Below are positions 8,565-16,737 of a stretch of DNA of 48,522 bases, one piece after another (the first letter of the stretch is position 1; each line of letters begins with the position of its first letter). The notes below the pieces were generated by a model. That model saw nothing but the letters and a program-made list of their open reading frames with translations, made no database searches and had not been told where the DNA came from. The translations under genes were made by a program, and so were the position numbers. The DNA is from an uncultured Xylophilus sp. (GTDB taxonomy: Bacteria > Pseudomonadota > Gammaproteobacteria > Burkholderiales > Burkholderiaceae_C). Location: the NCBI GenBank assembly GCA_913776965.1, contig CAJYQL010000016.1, positions 1 to 48,522 of the forward strand, in the 5' to 3' direction.

Positions 8565-9281
8565 TCAGCCCGGCGCAGCGGGCTGCGCCGCCCGCAGCGC
8601 CGGGCGGCGCGCCGCGCGCACCAGCGGCCAGCCCGCCAGCCGGTGGTGCAGCGCCACGCCCGCCGCGCCGAGCAGGCCGCCCGCGACCACGTCCCACACC
8701 ACATGCTGGTGGGTCGCGAGAGTCGAATGCACGATCGCCAGGCACCAGACGACGTTCGTGCCGCGCAGCCAGCCCGGCGCGCCGATCGCGCGCAGTTGGC
8801 GCGCCACCACGCAGGCGGTGAACACCGCGAAGGCCACATGCAGCGACGGGCAGGCGTTGCCCGACACGTCCACCGATTTCAGGAACTGCATCTGCGGATG
8901 CCGCGACCAGTCCACCGGCGCCGGCGGCACCTCGGTCGGGAAGATCATGAAGAGCGCGAAGCCGGCCAGGCTGATCGCGAGCGAGGCGCCGCCGACCGCC
9001 AGCAGTTCGCGCCGATCGCGTGCCAGGGCCGGCGCCGCGACTACGTATACCCACAGCGACACATAGGCGGCGAAGGCCGCCGGCCAGAACGAAAACCAGC
9101 CGTCGACCGGCGTGAGCGGCATCACCGTCACCCGGCCGACCGGATGGCGCATCACCCAGAAATAGCCGCAGAAGAACAGGGCGATGCCCAGCGTGTCGGC
9201 CGTGGCTTTCCAGCGCCAAAGCGTGCGCAGGCGCAGGCCGAGCTGGCGCCGCCAGTCGTCGGTCGGGGCGGAAGGTTGCAC
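8565..9281 (-). CDS. PAP2-superfamily membrane phosphatase
   Basis: 238 aa, about six membrane segments. Phosphatase motifs: CPSLHVAFA (PSxH motif 2) and HSTLATHQHVVWDVVAG (HxxxD motif 3), as in the PAP2_3/inositol-phosphorylceramide-synthase-like branch. Such enzymes remove or transfer a phosphate or phosphoryl head group on lipids at the periplasmic face of the membrane. There is no ATG at a suitable place. GTG at 9281 with GGGAG nine nt upstream is the best start and puts ~20 residues before the first helix. It follows poxB on the same strand after 80 nt. With its neighbours (4.4-9.3 kb) it suggests lipid turnover. Confidence 0.82.
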   Translation of the reverse strand: MQPSAPTDDWRRQLGLRLRTLWRWKATADTLGIALFFCGYFWVMRHPVGRVTVMPLTPVDGWFSFWPAAFAAYVSLWVYVVAAPALARDRRELLAVGGASLAISLAGFALFMIFPTEVPPAPVDWSRHPQMQFLKSVDVSGNACPSLHVAFAVFTACVVARQLRAIGAPGWLRGTNVVWCLAIVHSTLATHQHVVWDVVAGGLLGAAGVALHHRLAGWPLVRAARRPALRAAQPAAPG

Positions 9282-9361
9282 GTCGGAAGGCTCCCGGGCC
9301 GCGCCGGCACATGCCGGCGGGGCATTGGAGCACGGCGCCGTGTCGCAGCACCCGCGCCGGA

Positions 9362-11092
9362 TCAGCGCAGGTTGGTCTTCGCCAGGTCGATCAGCTCGCC
9401 GCCGCGGCCGTCGATCACCGCCTTCAGCATGTAGAGGCTGAAGCCCTTGGCCTGCTCGGCCGTCACCTTGGGCGGCAGCGAGAGTTCCTGGCGCGCCACC
9501 CGCACGTCCACCACCACCGGTCCGTCGTGCGCCAGCGCGGCGCGCAGGCCGGCGTCGAGCTGGCCGGGTGCGTCGATGCGGATGCCGCGGATGCCCGCGC
9601 TCTCGGCCAGCGCCGCGAAATCCGGGTTCTGCAGCGCCACGCCGGTCTCCAGCAGGCCGGCGGCCTTCATCTCCATCTCGACGAAGCCGAGCGAGCCGTT
9701 GTTGAACACCACGACCTTCACCGGCAGCCGCTGCTGCGCGAGCGTGAGCAGGTCGCCCATCAGCATCGCGAAGCCGCCGTCGCCGGCGAGCGCGATCACC
9801 TGCCGGCCGGGAAAGGCGGACTGCGCACCGATGGCCTGCGGCATCGCGCCGGCCATCGAGCCGTGCACCCAGGAGCCGAGCAGCCGGCGCCGGCCGTTCA
9901 TCTGCAGATAGCGGGCGGTCCAGATCGTCGGCGTGCCGACATCGACGGTGAACACCGCATCGTCGGCGGCGAGCCGGCTCAGTTCGTAGACCACCTGCTG
10001 CGGATGGACCATGCCGTCGTCGGCCGGGCGGGCGAGCTTGTCCAGGTCCTCGCGGCTGCGGCGGTAGTGCGAAAGGCAGGCGTCGAGGTGGTCGCGATCG
10101 TCCTGCTGCGCGAGCCGCGGCAGCAGCGCGTCGAGCGTGGTGCGCACGTCGCCGACCAGGCCGAGTTCGAGCTTCGTGCGCCGGCCGAGCTGCTCGGGCC
10201 GCAGGTCGAGCTGCACCACCTTGGCCTTCTCGGGGTAGAACTGCCGGTAGGGGAAGTCGGTGCCGAGCATCAGCAGCAGGTCGCAGTCCTTCATCGCGTG
10301 GTAGCCCGACGAGAAGCCGATCAGCCCGGTCATGCCGACGTCGTACGGGTTGTCGAACTCCACGCTCTCCTTGCCGCCGAGCGCATGCACGATCGGCGCC
10401 TGCAGCCGTCCGGCCAGCGCGACCAGCTGCGCATGCGCGCCCAGGCAGCCGCGGCCGGCCAGGATGGTGATGCGCTTCGCGTCCGACGCGAGCGCGGCCA
10501 GCGCGTCGAGTTCCTCGTCGTGCGGCCGCACCAGCGGCGGGATCGGCAGCAGCGCCCGGCGCGGCGACGGTGCGGCACCGGCGGGTGCCTCGCGCAGCGC
10601 CACATCGCCCGGGATGACGACCACCGCCACGCCGCGCAGGCCGACCGCGGCGCGGATCGCGTTCTCCAGCACGCCGGGCATCTGCGCCGGATCGGACACG
10701 GTTTCGCAGTACACGCTGCATTCGCGGAACAGCGCCTCCGGACGGGTCTCCTGGAAGTAGCCGGAGCCGATCTCGGCGCTCGGGATGTGCGCGGCGATGG
10801 CGAGCACCGGGGTGCGGCTGCGGTGGGCGTCGTACAGCCCGTTGATCAGGTGCAGGTTGCCCGGCCCGCAGGAGCCGGCACAGACCGCCAGCCGGCCGGT
10901 GAGCTGCGATTCGGCACCGGCCGCGAAGGCGGCGGCTTCCTCGTGGCGCACATGCACCCAGTCGATGTCGCCGCGGGCGCGCATCGCCTCGGTGATGCCG
11001 TTCAGGCTGTCGCCCACCACGCCGTAGACCCGCGGCACGCCGGCCTCGCAGAGGGTGTCGACGAACAGTTCGGCAATCGAGGGCTGGGCCAT
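9362..11092 (-). CDS. poxB: Pyruvate dehydrogenase (quinone)/pyruvate oxidase
   Basis: 576 aa, the normal PoxB length. It shows the ThDP-dependent three-domain layout. The N-terminal PYR domain carries catalytic Glu51 (RHEEAAAF) and GSCGPGNLHLINGLYDA. The middle domain binds FAD. The C-terminal PP domain carries the GDGGF..NN thiamine motif near residues 436-465 (GDGGFAMLMGDLL, then VVVFNNGSLGF). The C-terminus (AKGFSLYMLKAVIDGRGGEL, then LAKTNLR) matches the E. coli PoxB lipid-binding tail. The reaction is pyruvate + ubiquinone + H2O to acetate + CO2 + ubiquinol at the inner membrane. ATG 11092 is preceded by GGAG at 7-8 nt. Confidence 0.93.
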   Translation of the reverse strand: MAQPSIAELFVDTLCEAGVPRVYGVVGDSLNGITEAMRARGDIDWVHVRHEEAAAFAAGAESQLTGRLAVCAGSCGPGNLHLINGLYDAHRSRTPVLAIAAHIPSAEIGSGYFQETRPEALFRECSVYCETVSDPAQMPGVLENAIRAAVGLRGVAVVVIPGDVALREAPAGAAPSPRRALLPIPPLVRPHDEELDALAALASDAKRITILAGRGCLGAHAQLVALAGRLQAPIVHALGGKESVEFDNPYDVGMTGLIGFSSGYHAMKDCDLLLMLGTDFPYRQFYPEKAKVVQLDLRPEQLGRRTKLELGLVGDVRTTLDALLPRLAQQDDRDHLDACLSHYRRSREDLDKLARPADDGMVHPQQVVYELSRLAADDAVFTVDVGTPTIWTARYLQMNGRRRLLGSWVHGSMAGAMPQAIGAQSAFPGRQVIALAGDGGFAMLMGDLLTLAQQRLPVKVVVFNNGSLGFVEMEMKAAGLLETGVALQNPDFAALAESAGIRGIRIDAPGQLDAGLRAALAHDGPVVVDVRVARQELSLPPKVTAEQAKGFSLYMLKAVIDGRGGELIDLAKTNLR

Positions 11093-11307
11093 GCAGTGCT
11101 CCGGAATCAGGAAATGAGGGGGAAAGAGGGACTGCGGACGATTGTGGAAAGCCGGCGCGCAGGGCCGGTAAACGATCGTGCAGCGGTCGTCGGGTATCGC
11201 GGGACGATACCGATGGGCGCGATGGCCCGGACCGGTGCAGGAAAGCGATGCCCGGACGCCCGGGCGGCGGCAGGATCGCACCCTCTTTTCCACCCCAGGA
11301 GTTGTCC

Positions 11308-11787
11308 ATGCACCCCGCCGCCGTTCCCGCCCCCCGCCGCACCGCCGTCCGCCGCGACACCCGCGCCTGGCAGCTGCAGGTCTGGGCCTCGTTCGCCATC
11401 GCCGCCGCGCTGTGCGCGATCGGGCTGGCCTGGCTGCCGGGGCAGGGCATCGAGCGGGCCTTCATGGTGATGGGCTACGTGTTCTGCCTGTCGGCGGTGT
11501 TCGTGCTCGCCAAGTTCGTGCGCGACCGGGAGACAGCCGGCCGCATGCCGGGCGAGAGCGCCGACACGCCGATGTGGTCGGTGGTGGTCTGGGGCGGCTT
11601 CGCCGTCGCGATGGGCCTGACCGCCTGGGGCCTGCTGCGCATGGCGATCGACCCGACCTACAAGGCCTTCCTCGGCATCGGCTGGCTGTACCTGATCAGC
11701 GCTGCCTTCACCCTCGCCAAGATGCTGCGCGACCGCCACGAGGCGGATCTAGCCGACGCCCGCACCGCCGGCCCGGCGGCCGAATGA
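11308..11787 (+). CDS. YiaA/YiaB two-helix domain inner-membrane protein
   Basis: 159 aa. Two copies of the YiaA/B two-helix unit are visible: WQLQVWASFAIAAALCAIGL plus the helix around AFMVMGYVFCLSAVFVLAKF, and MWSVVVWGGFAVAMGLTAWG plus the helix around KAFLGIGWLYLISAAFTLAK. Four membrane helices are predicted. Each unit ends with a K-(F/M)-(V/L)-RDR basic stop, placing those ends in the cytoplasm. Start at 11308 has CAGGAG 7 nt upstream. Function in E. coli YiaA/YiaB is not well defined. Ends 23 nt before the next gene. Confidence 0.85.
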   Translation: MHPAAVPAPRRTAVRRDTRAWQLQVWASFAIAAALCAIGLAWLPGQGIERAFMVMGYVFCLSAVFVLAKFVRDRETAGRMPGESADTPMWSVVVWGGFAVAMGLTAWGLLRMAIDPTYKAFLGIGWLYLISAAFTLAKMLRDRHEADLADARTAGPAAE

Positions 11788-11810
11788 ACCATCCACCGGA
11801 GGACCGCACC

Positions 11811-12272
11811 ATGATCCGTCGCATTGCTACTTTTTTCATAGCTGCTGCCGCCCTGCTGGCGGGCGCTGCAGCCCCTTCCCATGCCCAAAGCGGTGCAGTG
11901 TCCGCATCGTCCGCGCTGTCGGTCCTGCCGGTGGCGTCGGTCGCCGGCGCCGCGGCCGGAGCGGCGGCGGTCGCGCTGCCGGTGGCGCTGTCGGTGGGCG
12001 GCGCGGTGCTGACCGTCAAGGCCGTCGAATCCACCGCCCGGGGCAGCGTGCTGCTGCTGGAGCGCGCCTCCGACGGCGCGCGGGCCAGTGTCGCGGTCGC
12101 CGGCCGTACGGCGGCGTCGGTGGCGGTGGGCGTCGGCACCGGCGTGCTGGTGAGCGTGGTCGCCGCCGGCACGCTGCTGTCGGCCGCGGGCGAGGTGATC
12201 GCCTTCATTCCGAACGAGATCGGCCGGGCGCTGCTGCACCACCACCGGCTGTCGGCCGGGGCGACGCGGTGA
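11811..12272 (+). CDS. Exported/membrane hypothetical protein
   Basis: 153 aa, not a family I recognise. A signal peptide (MIRRIATFFIAAAALLAGAA, cut near SHA-Q) is followed by a very Ala/Val/Gly-rich sequence with two long hydrophobic stretches (residues ~45-70 and ~103-130) separated by a charged segment (ESTARGSVLLLERASDGAR). The C-terminus is charged (EIGRALLHHHRL). CCGGAGGA lies ~9 nt before ATG 11811. The signal-peptide codons coincide with member A of the dispersed repeat, so the export signal itself may be repeat-derived. Stop overlaps the next gene's GTG (GTGA), so the DUF2145 gene is coupled to it. Confidence 0.75.
   Translation: MIRRIATFFIAAAALLAGAAAPSHAQSGAVSASSALSVLPVASVAGAAAGAAAVALPVALSVGGAVLTVKAVESTARGSVLLLERASDGARASVAVAGRTAASVAVGVGTGVLVSVVAAGTLLSAAGEVIAFIPNEIGRALLHHHRLSAGATR
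11824..11873 (+). repeat. Member A of the dispersed ~50-bp repeat
   Basis: Begins TTGCTACTTTTTTCATAGCTG and continues CTGCCGCC..GGCGGGCGCTGCAGCC. It has the same order as members B-D: GCTAC/T-rich arm, ATAGCTG, GCGC-type arm, GCGCT, GCAGCC end. It lies within codons 5-21 of the exported hypothetical protein. Confidence 0.65.
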
Positions 12273-13129
12273 GCCGCCGCGTGCGGAGCCGGCTGCTGGC
12301 GACGGCCCTGGGGTTGGCGATGGCCGGTACCGCCCACGCGGGCCGCGACTGCGCCGCGGCCCGGCCGACGGTCGAGGCGGTGACCCAAGGCTTGGCGCTC
12401 GCGCAGCGCACCGCCGCCGCGCTCGACGCCAGCGGCGCCCGGGTGGTGGTGCTGGCGCGCGCCGGGCAGGATCTGCAGAAGTACGGTCTGCGCTGGTCGC
12501 ACCTCGGCTACGCCTACCGCACGCCCGAAGGGCCGTGGCGGGTGGTGCACAAGCTCAATCGCTGCGGCACCGCGGTCGCCGAGGTCTGGCGCCACGGGCT
12601 GGGCGACTTCTTCCTCGACGGCCTGTGGCGCCACGAGGCGGCCTGGAGCGTGCCGGCCCCTGCGGTGCAGGACCGGCTGATGGCGCTGCTGGCCGACCCG
12701 CACCGCACGCTGCGGCTCGACACGCCGGCCTACAGCCTGGTCAGCCATCCGTGGGCCCAGCGCTATCAGCAGTCCAACCAGTGGGCGCTGGAGACGCTGG
12801 CCGCCGCGATGGAGCCCGACCGGGTGCACGACCGGTCGCAGGCACAGGCCTGGCTGCGGCTGCAGGGCTACCGGCCGACGGTGCTGCGGCTCGGGCCGCT
12901 CACACGGCTGGGCGGCCGCATCGGCAGCGCGCACATCGCCTTCGACGACCATCCGCCGGCCGACCGGTTCGCCGACCGCATCGCGACCGTCACGGTCGAT
13001 TCGGTGTTCGACTGGCTGCAGGCGAGCGGGTGGGGCGCAGCGCCGGTGGTGCTGCCCGTGGCGCCCGACGACCCGATACGAAGCAAAACCGGCTCCAGCG
13101 CATACTGCGCCTGCGCAACCAGCTATTGA
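12269..13129 (+). CDS. DUF2145 domain exported protein
   Basis: 286 aa. Signal peptide residues 1-24 (core LLATALGLAMAGTAHA), then a DUF2145 domain (SHLGYAYRTPEGPWRVVHKL, NRCGTAVAEVWRHGLGDFF, QQSNQWALETLAAAM). The HLG..R....W.V.H..N......L...G...FF pattern and the later QSNQW block suggest a papain-like (NlpC/P60-type permuted) peptidase fold, but I treat that as inference. Start is GTG 12269, overlapping the previous stop. The last ~13 codons and the stop codon fall inside repeat member B, so the natural C-terminus has probably been replaced by repeat-encoded sequence. 30 nt separate it from the next gene. Confidence 0.82.
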   Translation: MSRRVRSRLLATALGLAMAGTAHAGRDCAAARPTVEAVTQGLALAQRTAAALDASGARVVVLARAGQDLQKYGLRWSHLGYAYRTPEGPWRVVHKLNRCGTAVAEVWRHGLGDFFLDGLWRHEAAWSVPAPAVQDRLMALLADPHRTLRLDTPAYSLVSHPWAQRYQQSNQWALETLAAAMEPDRVHDRSQAQAWLRLQGYRPTVLRLGPLTRLGGRIGSAHIAFDDHPPADRFADRIATVTVDSVFDWLQASGWGAAPVVLPVAPDDPIRSKTGSSAYCACATSY

Positions 13130-13140
13130 AAACGTAGCAA
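13091..13140 (-). repeat. Member B of the dispersed ~50-bp repeat
   Basis: Read on the minus strand it starts TTGCTACGTTTTCAATAGCTG, then GTTGCGCAGGCGC..TGCGCTGGAGCC. It provides the final codons and the TGA of the DUF2145 gene and runs into the spacer before the zinc-ribbon gene. Confidence 0.72.
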
Positions 13141-13159
13141 ACGAAACAAGGAGACCTGC

Positions 13160-14299
13160 ATGGGCAAATCCCTGCGACTGTCGGAAAAGTGGTTCAACCG
13201 CGGCCTGTGGCTGCTCGCGCTGGTCTTCGCCAGCTTCCTGATCGGCCTGGGCGGCACGCTGGTCGGCGACCTGCCGCGGGTCGAGCGGGTGCTGACCGTC
13301 GACGACTTCATGGACCCGACCGCCGCCGCGGCGGCCCGCGCCACCGAGCGCGCGGCCCAGGACCGCCGCCAGCAGGCGCAGGACGCGCTGGAGCAGGCCC
13401 AGCTGCGCCAGCAGGCCGCGGCGCGGGCCTCGCAGGCGGCCCGCGAGACGTTCGCCAACTGGCTCGCCACCCGGCAGGCGACGCAGCGGCCCGAGCAGGA
13501 CCCGGAACTGATCGCCCGCACCCGCGCGCTCGACGAACTGAAGGCCGCCGAGCGCGTCGCCCAGCAGCGCACCGAGGCGCAGCAGCAGGCGCTGCTCGAA
13601 GCCCGGCAGGCCGCCGAAGGCGCGGCCCGCACGCTCGCGCAGCTGGAGGACGGCGCCCAGAGCGCCCTGCAGCGCGCCCAGCGCAGCGCCGAACTGCGGG
13701 TGTTCGGCTACCGGCTCGCGCTCACGCTGCCGCTGCTGGCCGTCGCCGGCTGGCTGTTCGCGAAGAAGCGCAAGAGCCCGTGGTGGCCCTTCGTCTGGGG
13801 TTTCATCTTCTTCGCGCTGTTCGCCTTCTTCGTCGAGCTGGTGCCCTACCTGCCGAGCTACGGCGGCTATGTGCGCTATCTGGTCGGCATCGGCCTGACG
13901 GTGGTCGGCGGCCGCTATGCGGTGCAGGCACTGCAGCGCTACCGCGCCCGCCAGGCGCTCGCCGAGGCGCAGCCCGACACGGTGCGCCGGGAGGAACTCA
14001 GCTACGACACCGCGCTCGCCCGCCTCGCCAAGGGCGTCTGCCCCGGCTGCGAACGGCCGGTGGATCTGAAGCACCCGGGGATCGACTTCTGCCCGCACTG
14101 CGGCATCGGCCTGTTCGACCACTGCGGCCGCTGCGACGCCCGCAAGAGCGCGTTCGCGAAGTTCTGCCATGCGTGCGGGACAGCGGCGGGCGTGCGGCTG
14201 CCGCGCGAGCCGGCCGTCGCCGCGGCGGCTGCGGGTGGCGCTGGTGCTGGGGACGTGGCTAGGAACGTGCCTCCGGCCCCGACCCCGGCCGGCGGCTGA
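13160..14299 (+). CDS. Membrane protein with coiled coil and C-terminal zinc ribbons
   Basis: 379 aa. A membrane helix (residues ~15-36) is followed by a long Ala/Gln/Glu/Arg coiled coil (~50-190) and three hydrophobic segments (~195-255). The cytosolic tail has CPGC..CPHC (GVCPGCERPV, DFCPHCGIGLF) and a second pair CGRC..CHAC (HCGRCDARKS, KFCHACG), i.e. two rubredoxin-like zinc knuckles. ATG 13160 has AAGGAGA 7 nt upstream. Probably co-transcribed with the DUF2145 gene. Function unknown; the layout suggests a membrane-anchored scaffold or stress-sensing protein, which is inference only. Confidence 0.78.
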   Translation: MGKSLRLSEKWFNRGLWLLALVFASFLIGLGGTLVGDLPRVERVLTVDDFMDPTAAAAARATERAAQDRRQQAQDALEQAQLRQQAAARASQAARETFANWLATRQATQRPEQDPELIARTRALDELKAAERVAQQRTEAQQQALLEARQAAEGAARTLAQLEDGAQSALQRAQRSAELRVFGYRLALTLPLLAVAGWLFAKKRKSPWWPFVWGFIFFALFAFFVELVPYLPSYGGYVRYLVGIGLTVVGGRYAVQALQRYRARQALAEAQPDTVRREELSYDTALARLAKGVCPGCERPVDLKHPGIDFCPHCGIGLFDHCGRCDARKSAFAKFCHACGTAAGVRLPREPAVAAAAAGGAGAGDVARNVPPAPTPAGG

Positions 14300-14441
14300 G
14301 ACGGCAGTCCGGGGCCGGCCTGCCGACAGCAAGGCGACGGGGCTTCCTACAGCGCCCCGCGGAAGGAATTCCGAAGACTGGTCGGTCCGCGCGGCATCGC
14401 TGCCGCCCCTGCACCGCACGCTTCTTCTTCAGGAGTTCTCC

Positions 14442-15320
14442 ATGCCCCTCGACCCCCGCACCGCCGGCCCCCGCCCGCCCTTCGACGACCAGCAGGCCCA
14501 GCAGCCGCCCGGCTCCGACGCCCGCATGTCGCCGCCCGCCGACCACGGCGAAACCTCGTATGTCGGCGCCGGCCGGCTGCAGGGCCGGCGGGCGGTCATC
14601 ACCGGCGGCGACAGCGGCATCGGCCGGGCAGTGGCGATCGCCTTCGCCCGCGAGGGCGCCGACGTGCTGATCGCCCACCTGCCCGAGGAAGACGACGACG
14701 CCCGCGCGACGCTGGCGCTGGTCACCGCCGAGGGACGGCGCGGCATCTCGGTGCCCGGCGACATCCGCGACCAGGCGCACTGCCGCGCGATCGTTGCGCA
14801 GGCGGTCGAGCAGCTCGGCGGCATCGACATCCTGGTCAACAACGCGGCCTACCAGATGGCGCACGACGCGCTGGAAGACATCAGCGCCGAGGAATTCGAC
14901 CGCACCTTCCGCACCAACGTCTACGCGACCTTCTTCCTGACGCAGGCCGCCGTGCCGCACATGCCGCCGGGCAGCGCAGTCATCAACACGGTGTCGGTCA
15001 ACGCGGACAAGCCCAACCAGTCGCTGGTCGCCTATGCCGCGACCAAGGGCGCGCTGCAGAACCTGACCGGCGGCCTGGCGCAATTGCTGGCCGACAAGGG
15101 CATCCGTGTCAACTGCGTGGCGCCCGGCCCGATCTGGACGCCGCTGATCCCCTCGACCATGCCGATCGACAAGGCCCGCTCCTTCGGCGAGCAGGTGCCG
15201 CTGAAGCGCCCCGGCCAGCCGGCCGAGGTGGCGCCGGCCTATGTGATGCTGGCCTCGGACCAGGCGAGCTACATCAGCGGCGCGACGATCGCGGTGACGG
15301 GCGGGGTGCCGATCCTTTGA
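14442..15320 (+). CDS. SDR-family oxidoreductase, YghA/YhdF type
   Basis: 292 aa. A ~45-residue hydrophilic N-terminal extension (PPFDDQQAQQPPGSDARMSP) is typical of the YghA/general-stress SDR group. The Rossmann NAD(P) motif is TGGDSGIGRA (~residues 57-66). NNAAYQM and the YAATKG active site (YxxxK) with an upstream Ser (NTVSVNA) complete the SDR set. Probable NAD(P)-dependent alcohol/aldehyde reductase; substrate unknown. Start 14442 has CAGGAG 7 nt before it. Convergent with the lipoprotein operon (57-nt gap). Confidence 0.87.
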   Translation: MPLDPRTAGPRPPFDDQQAQQPPGSDARMSPPADHGETSYVGAGRLQGRRAVITGGDSGIGRAVAIAFAREGADVLIAHLPEEDDDARATLALVTAEGRRGISVPGDIRDQAHCRAIVAQAVEQLGGIDILVNNAAYQMAHDALEDISAEEFDRTFRTNVYATFFLTQAAVPHMPPGSAVINTVSVNADKPNQSLVAYAATKGALQNLTGGLAQLLADKGIRVNCVAPGPIWTPLIPSTMPIDKARSFGEQVPLKRPGQPAEVAPAYVMLASDQASYISGATIAVTGGVPIL

Positions 15321-15377
15321 GCGCAGTGGTCTGCGCCTCGATGGCGGCACACGACCGCCGCGACGATGCCGGAACGG

Positions 15378-16016
15378 TCAGGGACGCACTGAGACGGCGT
15401 ACGGACCTACTGGGATTGCGTCCGGGCCGAACTGGATCGCCTGGTAGTTGGCCTGCCGGGTCAGCGGCATGTAGTTCGGCGCCGCCCGTGCGACGGCGGC
15501 ATTGATCGCGGCGCCGATCAGCATCGCCATCGGCGAGCCGCTGGTCTGCTGCTGGGGCGAATACCTCATGACCTGCTTGTCTTTCCAAATCTCGGTGCCG
15601 TCCTTGGCGACCATGCGGTAGTCGAAATCCACGGTTACGGTCGTCGACAGGATGGCGTACTGCGCATCCCATCGGTTGATCGTGACGAACAGGATTGCAT
15701 CCGCGCCGAACAGCCTGGCCAGCGATTCCGGAGGCTGGGCGGCGATCTGCTCGCCTTCATAGAAGCCTTCCTGTTCCAGCACCATCTTGGTGGTGTTGAC
15801 CGGGAAGACGTAGTACCCGCGTTCCGACAGCGGCACCGGCAGGGTCGAGAGCACGTAGTTGGGCGCGTCGACGTCCAGACTCTTGTTGACGGTCGGCACG
15901 ACCAGGATCGAACGCGGCTTGGCGACGTTGAAGGCCGTGTAGTCTTTCCGGGGACCCTGCGTCGCGCAGCCCGACAGCACCAGCGCCATGGTGGCGGCCA
16001 AAAGAATCTTTTTCAT
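15378..16016 (-). CDS. GNA1162-family (DUF799) lipoprotein
   Basis: 212 aa. Lipobox LVLSGC gives a mature N-terminal Cys at ~residue 17. The body matches GNA1162/DUF799 putative lipoproteins: KPRSILVVPTVNKSLDV, PVPLSERGYYVFPVN, then LFGADAILFVTINRWDAQY and AMLIGAAINAAVARA. It is the last gene of a four-lipoprotein operon and overlaps the DUF4810 gene by ATGA. In other proteobacteria the same trio travels with a CsgG homologue, suggesting a periplasm/outer-membrane complex. Biochemical role not established. Confidence 0.87.
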   Translation of the reverse strand: MKKILLAATMALVLSGCATQGPRKDYTAFNVAKPRSILVVPTVNKSLDVDAPNYVLSTLPVPLSERGYYVFPVNTTKMVLEQEGFYEGEQIAAQPPESLARLFGADAILFVTINRWDAQYAILSTTVTVDFDYRMVAKDGTEIWKDKQVMRYSPQQQTSGSPMAMLIGAAINAAVARAAPNYMPLTRQANYQAIQFGPDAIPVGPYAVSVRP

Positions 16017-16393
16017 GGTGCAGGAGCGGGTGCAGTGGCGGTCGACGACGACGAGCGCGACAGGTTGTTGATCATGGCGGTCATGAGTGCGCGGCTTTCG
16101 GGCCAGGCATCGCGTTCTTTTTCGTAATACGTCAGCGACTTCGCCTTGTTGTTGCTCTGGAGGTAGAGCGTGCCGATCTCCGCGTACACGCCGGGCGGCG
16201 CCTTCTGCTTGTTCTGCTCGAGCTGGGCGACGTGTGCCTCGAGCTTGGTCCGCATCTCTGCGGCCTGTGCCGGGTCCTTGTACTGGCGGTACAGCATGTC
16301 GTCGTAGCCGCCCCAGCTGTACAGGCTTTTTTGTGCGCAGCCGCTCAGCAGCATCACGGCTGCGGCGGTCCATATCAGGGTCGAAGTTTTCAT
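16013..16393 (-). CDS. DUF4810 lipoprotein
   Basis: 126 aa. Lipobox MLLSGC (Cys19) is followed by a short helical repeat domain of DUF4810 type: SLYSWGGYDDMLYRQYKDP, then VYAEIGTLYLQSNNKAKSLTYY, a TPR-like hairpin, ending in an Ala/Pro/Ser tail. Likely anchored in the outer membrane facing the periplasm. Its 3' end overlaps the GNA1162 start and its 5' end overlaps the stop of the preceding lipoprotein gene by 4 nt, so all four genes are translationally coupled. Confidence 0.86.
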   Translation of the reverse strand: MKTSTLIWTAAAVMLLSGCAQKSLYSWGGYDDMLYRQYKDPAQAAEMRTKLEAHVAQLEQNKQKAPPGVYAEIGTLYLQSNNKAKSLTYYEKERDAWPESRALMTAMINNLSRSSSSTATAPAPAP

Positions 16394-16737
16394 GGTGTGT
16401 TGTCTGCGCTGACTGCGATCTGGCGCCGGGCGCCGTCGCCCAGGTACACGCGTTGTTCGAAAACCGTGCGGCGGGCGATCTGCACTTGGACGAGGTGGTT
16501 GCCGGGCAGCAGCTTCAGCATGCCGGCACCGTTGCTGTAGCTGCTGAGCGCACCGACGGCCAAGCCATCGACGACCAGCTGCCCTTGCGCATTCAGCTGC
16601 GGATCGCTCACGTCGAAGCCGACGCTGGGCCGCAGATCGACGGCGCCCTGGCGCTCCGTGGGCATCTGCACGCAGCCTGCCACACCGCCGGCCGTCACGA
16701 GGACGGCGAGCAAAAGGGAGAGGGATATCCGTGTCAT
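16390..16737 (-). CDS. Small lipoprotein of the CsgG operon
   Basis: 115 aa. The signal sequence ends in VAGC, an acceptable lipobox (Cys22). The mature part is a small beta-rich domain with a PEGA-like look (LLPGNHLVQVQIARRTVFEQ, then LGDGARRQIAVSAD), but no family is assigned with confidence. ATG 16737 overlaps the CsgG-like stop. Position and lipobox suggest it is a partner of the CsgG-like protein. Confidence 0.8.
   Translation of the reverse strand: MTRISLSLLLAVLVTAGGVAGCVQMPTERQGAVDLRPSVGFDVSDPQLNAQGQLVVDGLAVGALSSYSNGAGMLKLLPGNHLVQVQIARRTVFEQRVYLGDGARRQIAVSADNTP

Noticed and set aside
5030-8839. Very long open frame on the minus strand (over 1200 codons) opposite the LplT-PlsC and esterase genes
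   Set aside because: It is antisense to genes with clear catalytic motifs, is composed mainly of Arg/Gly/His/Ala from GC-rich third positions, and has no domain or ribosome site.
5065-9066. Long open frame in another plus frame (about 1330 codons)
   Set aside because: Same region, frameshifted relative to the real genes; Arg/Gly/Ala-rich composition typical of a GC-rich shadow.
11708-14419. 900-codon minus-strand frame over the DUF2145/zinc-ribbon genes
   Set aside because: Antisense to genes with signal peptides, zinc motifs and ribosome sites; no recognisable sequence.
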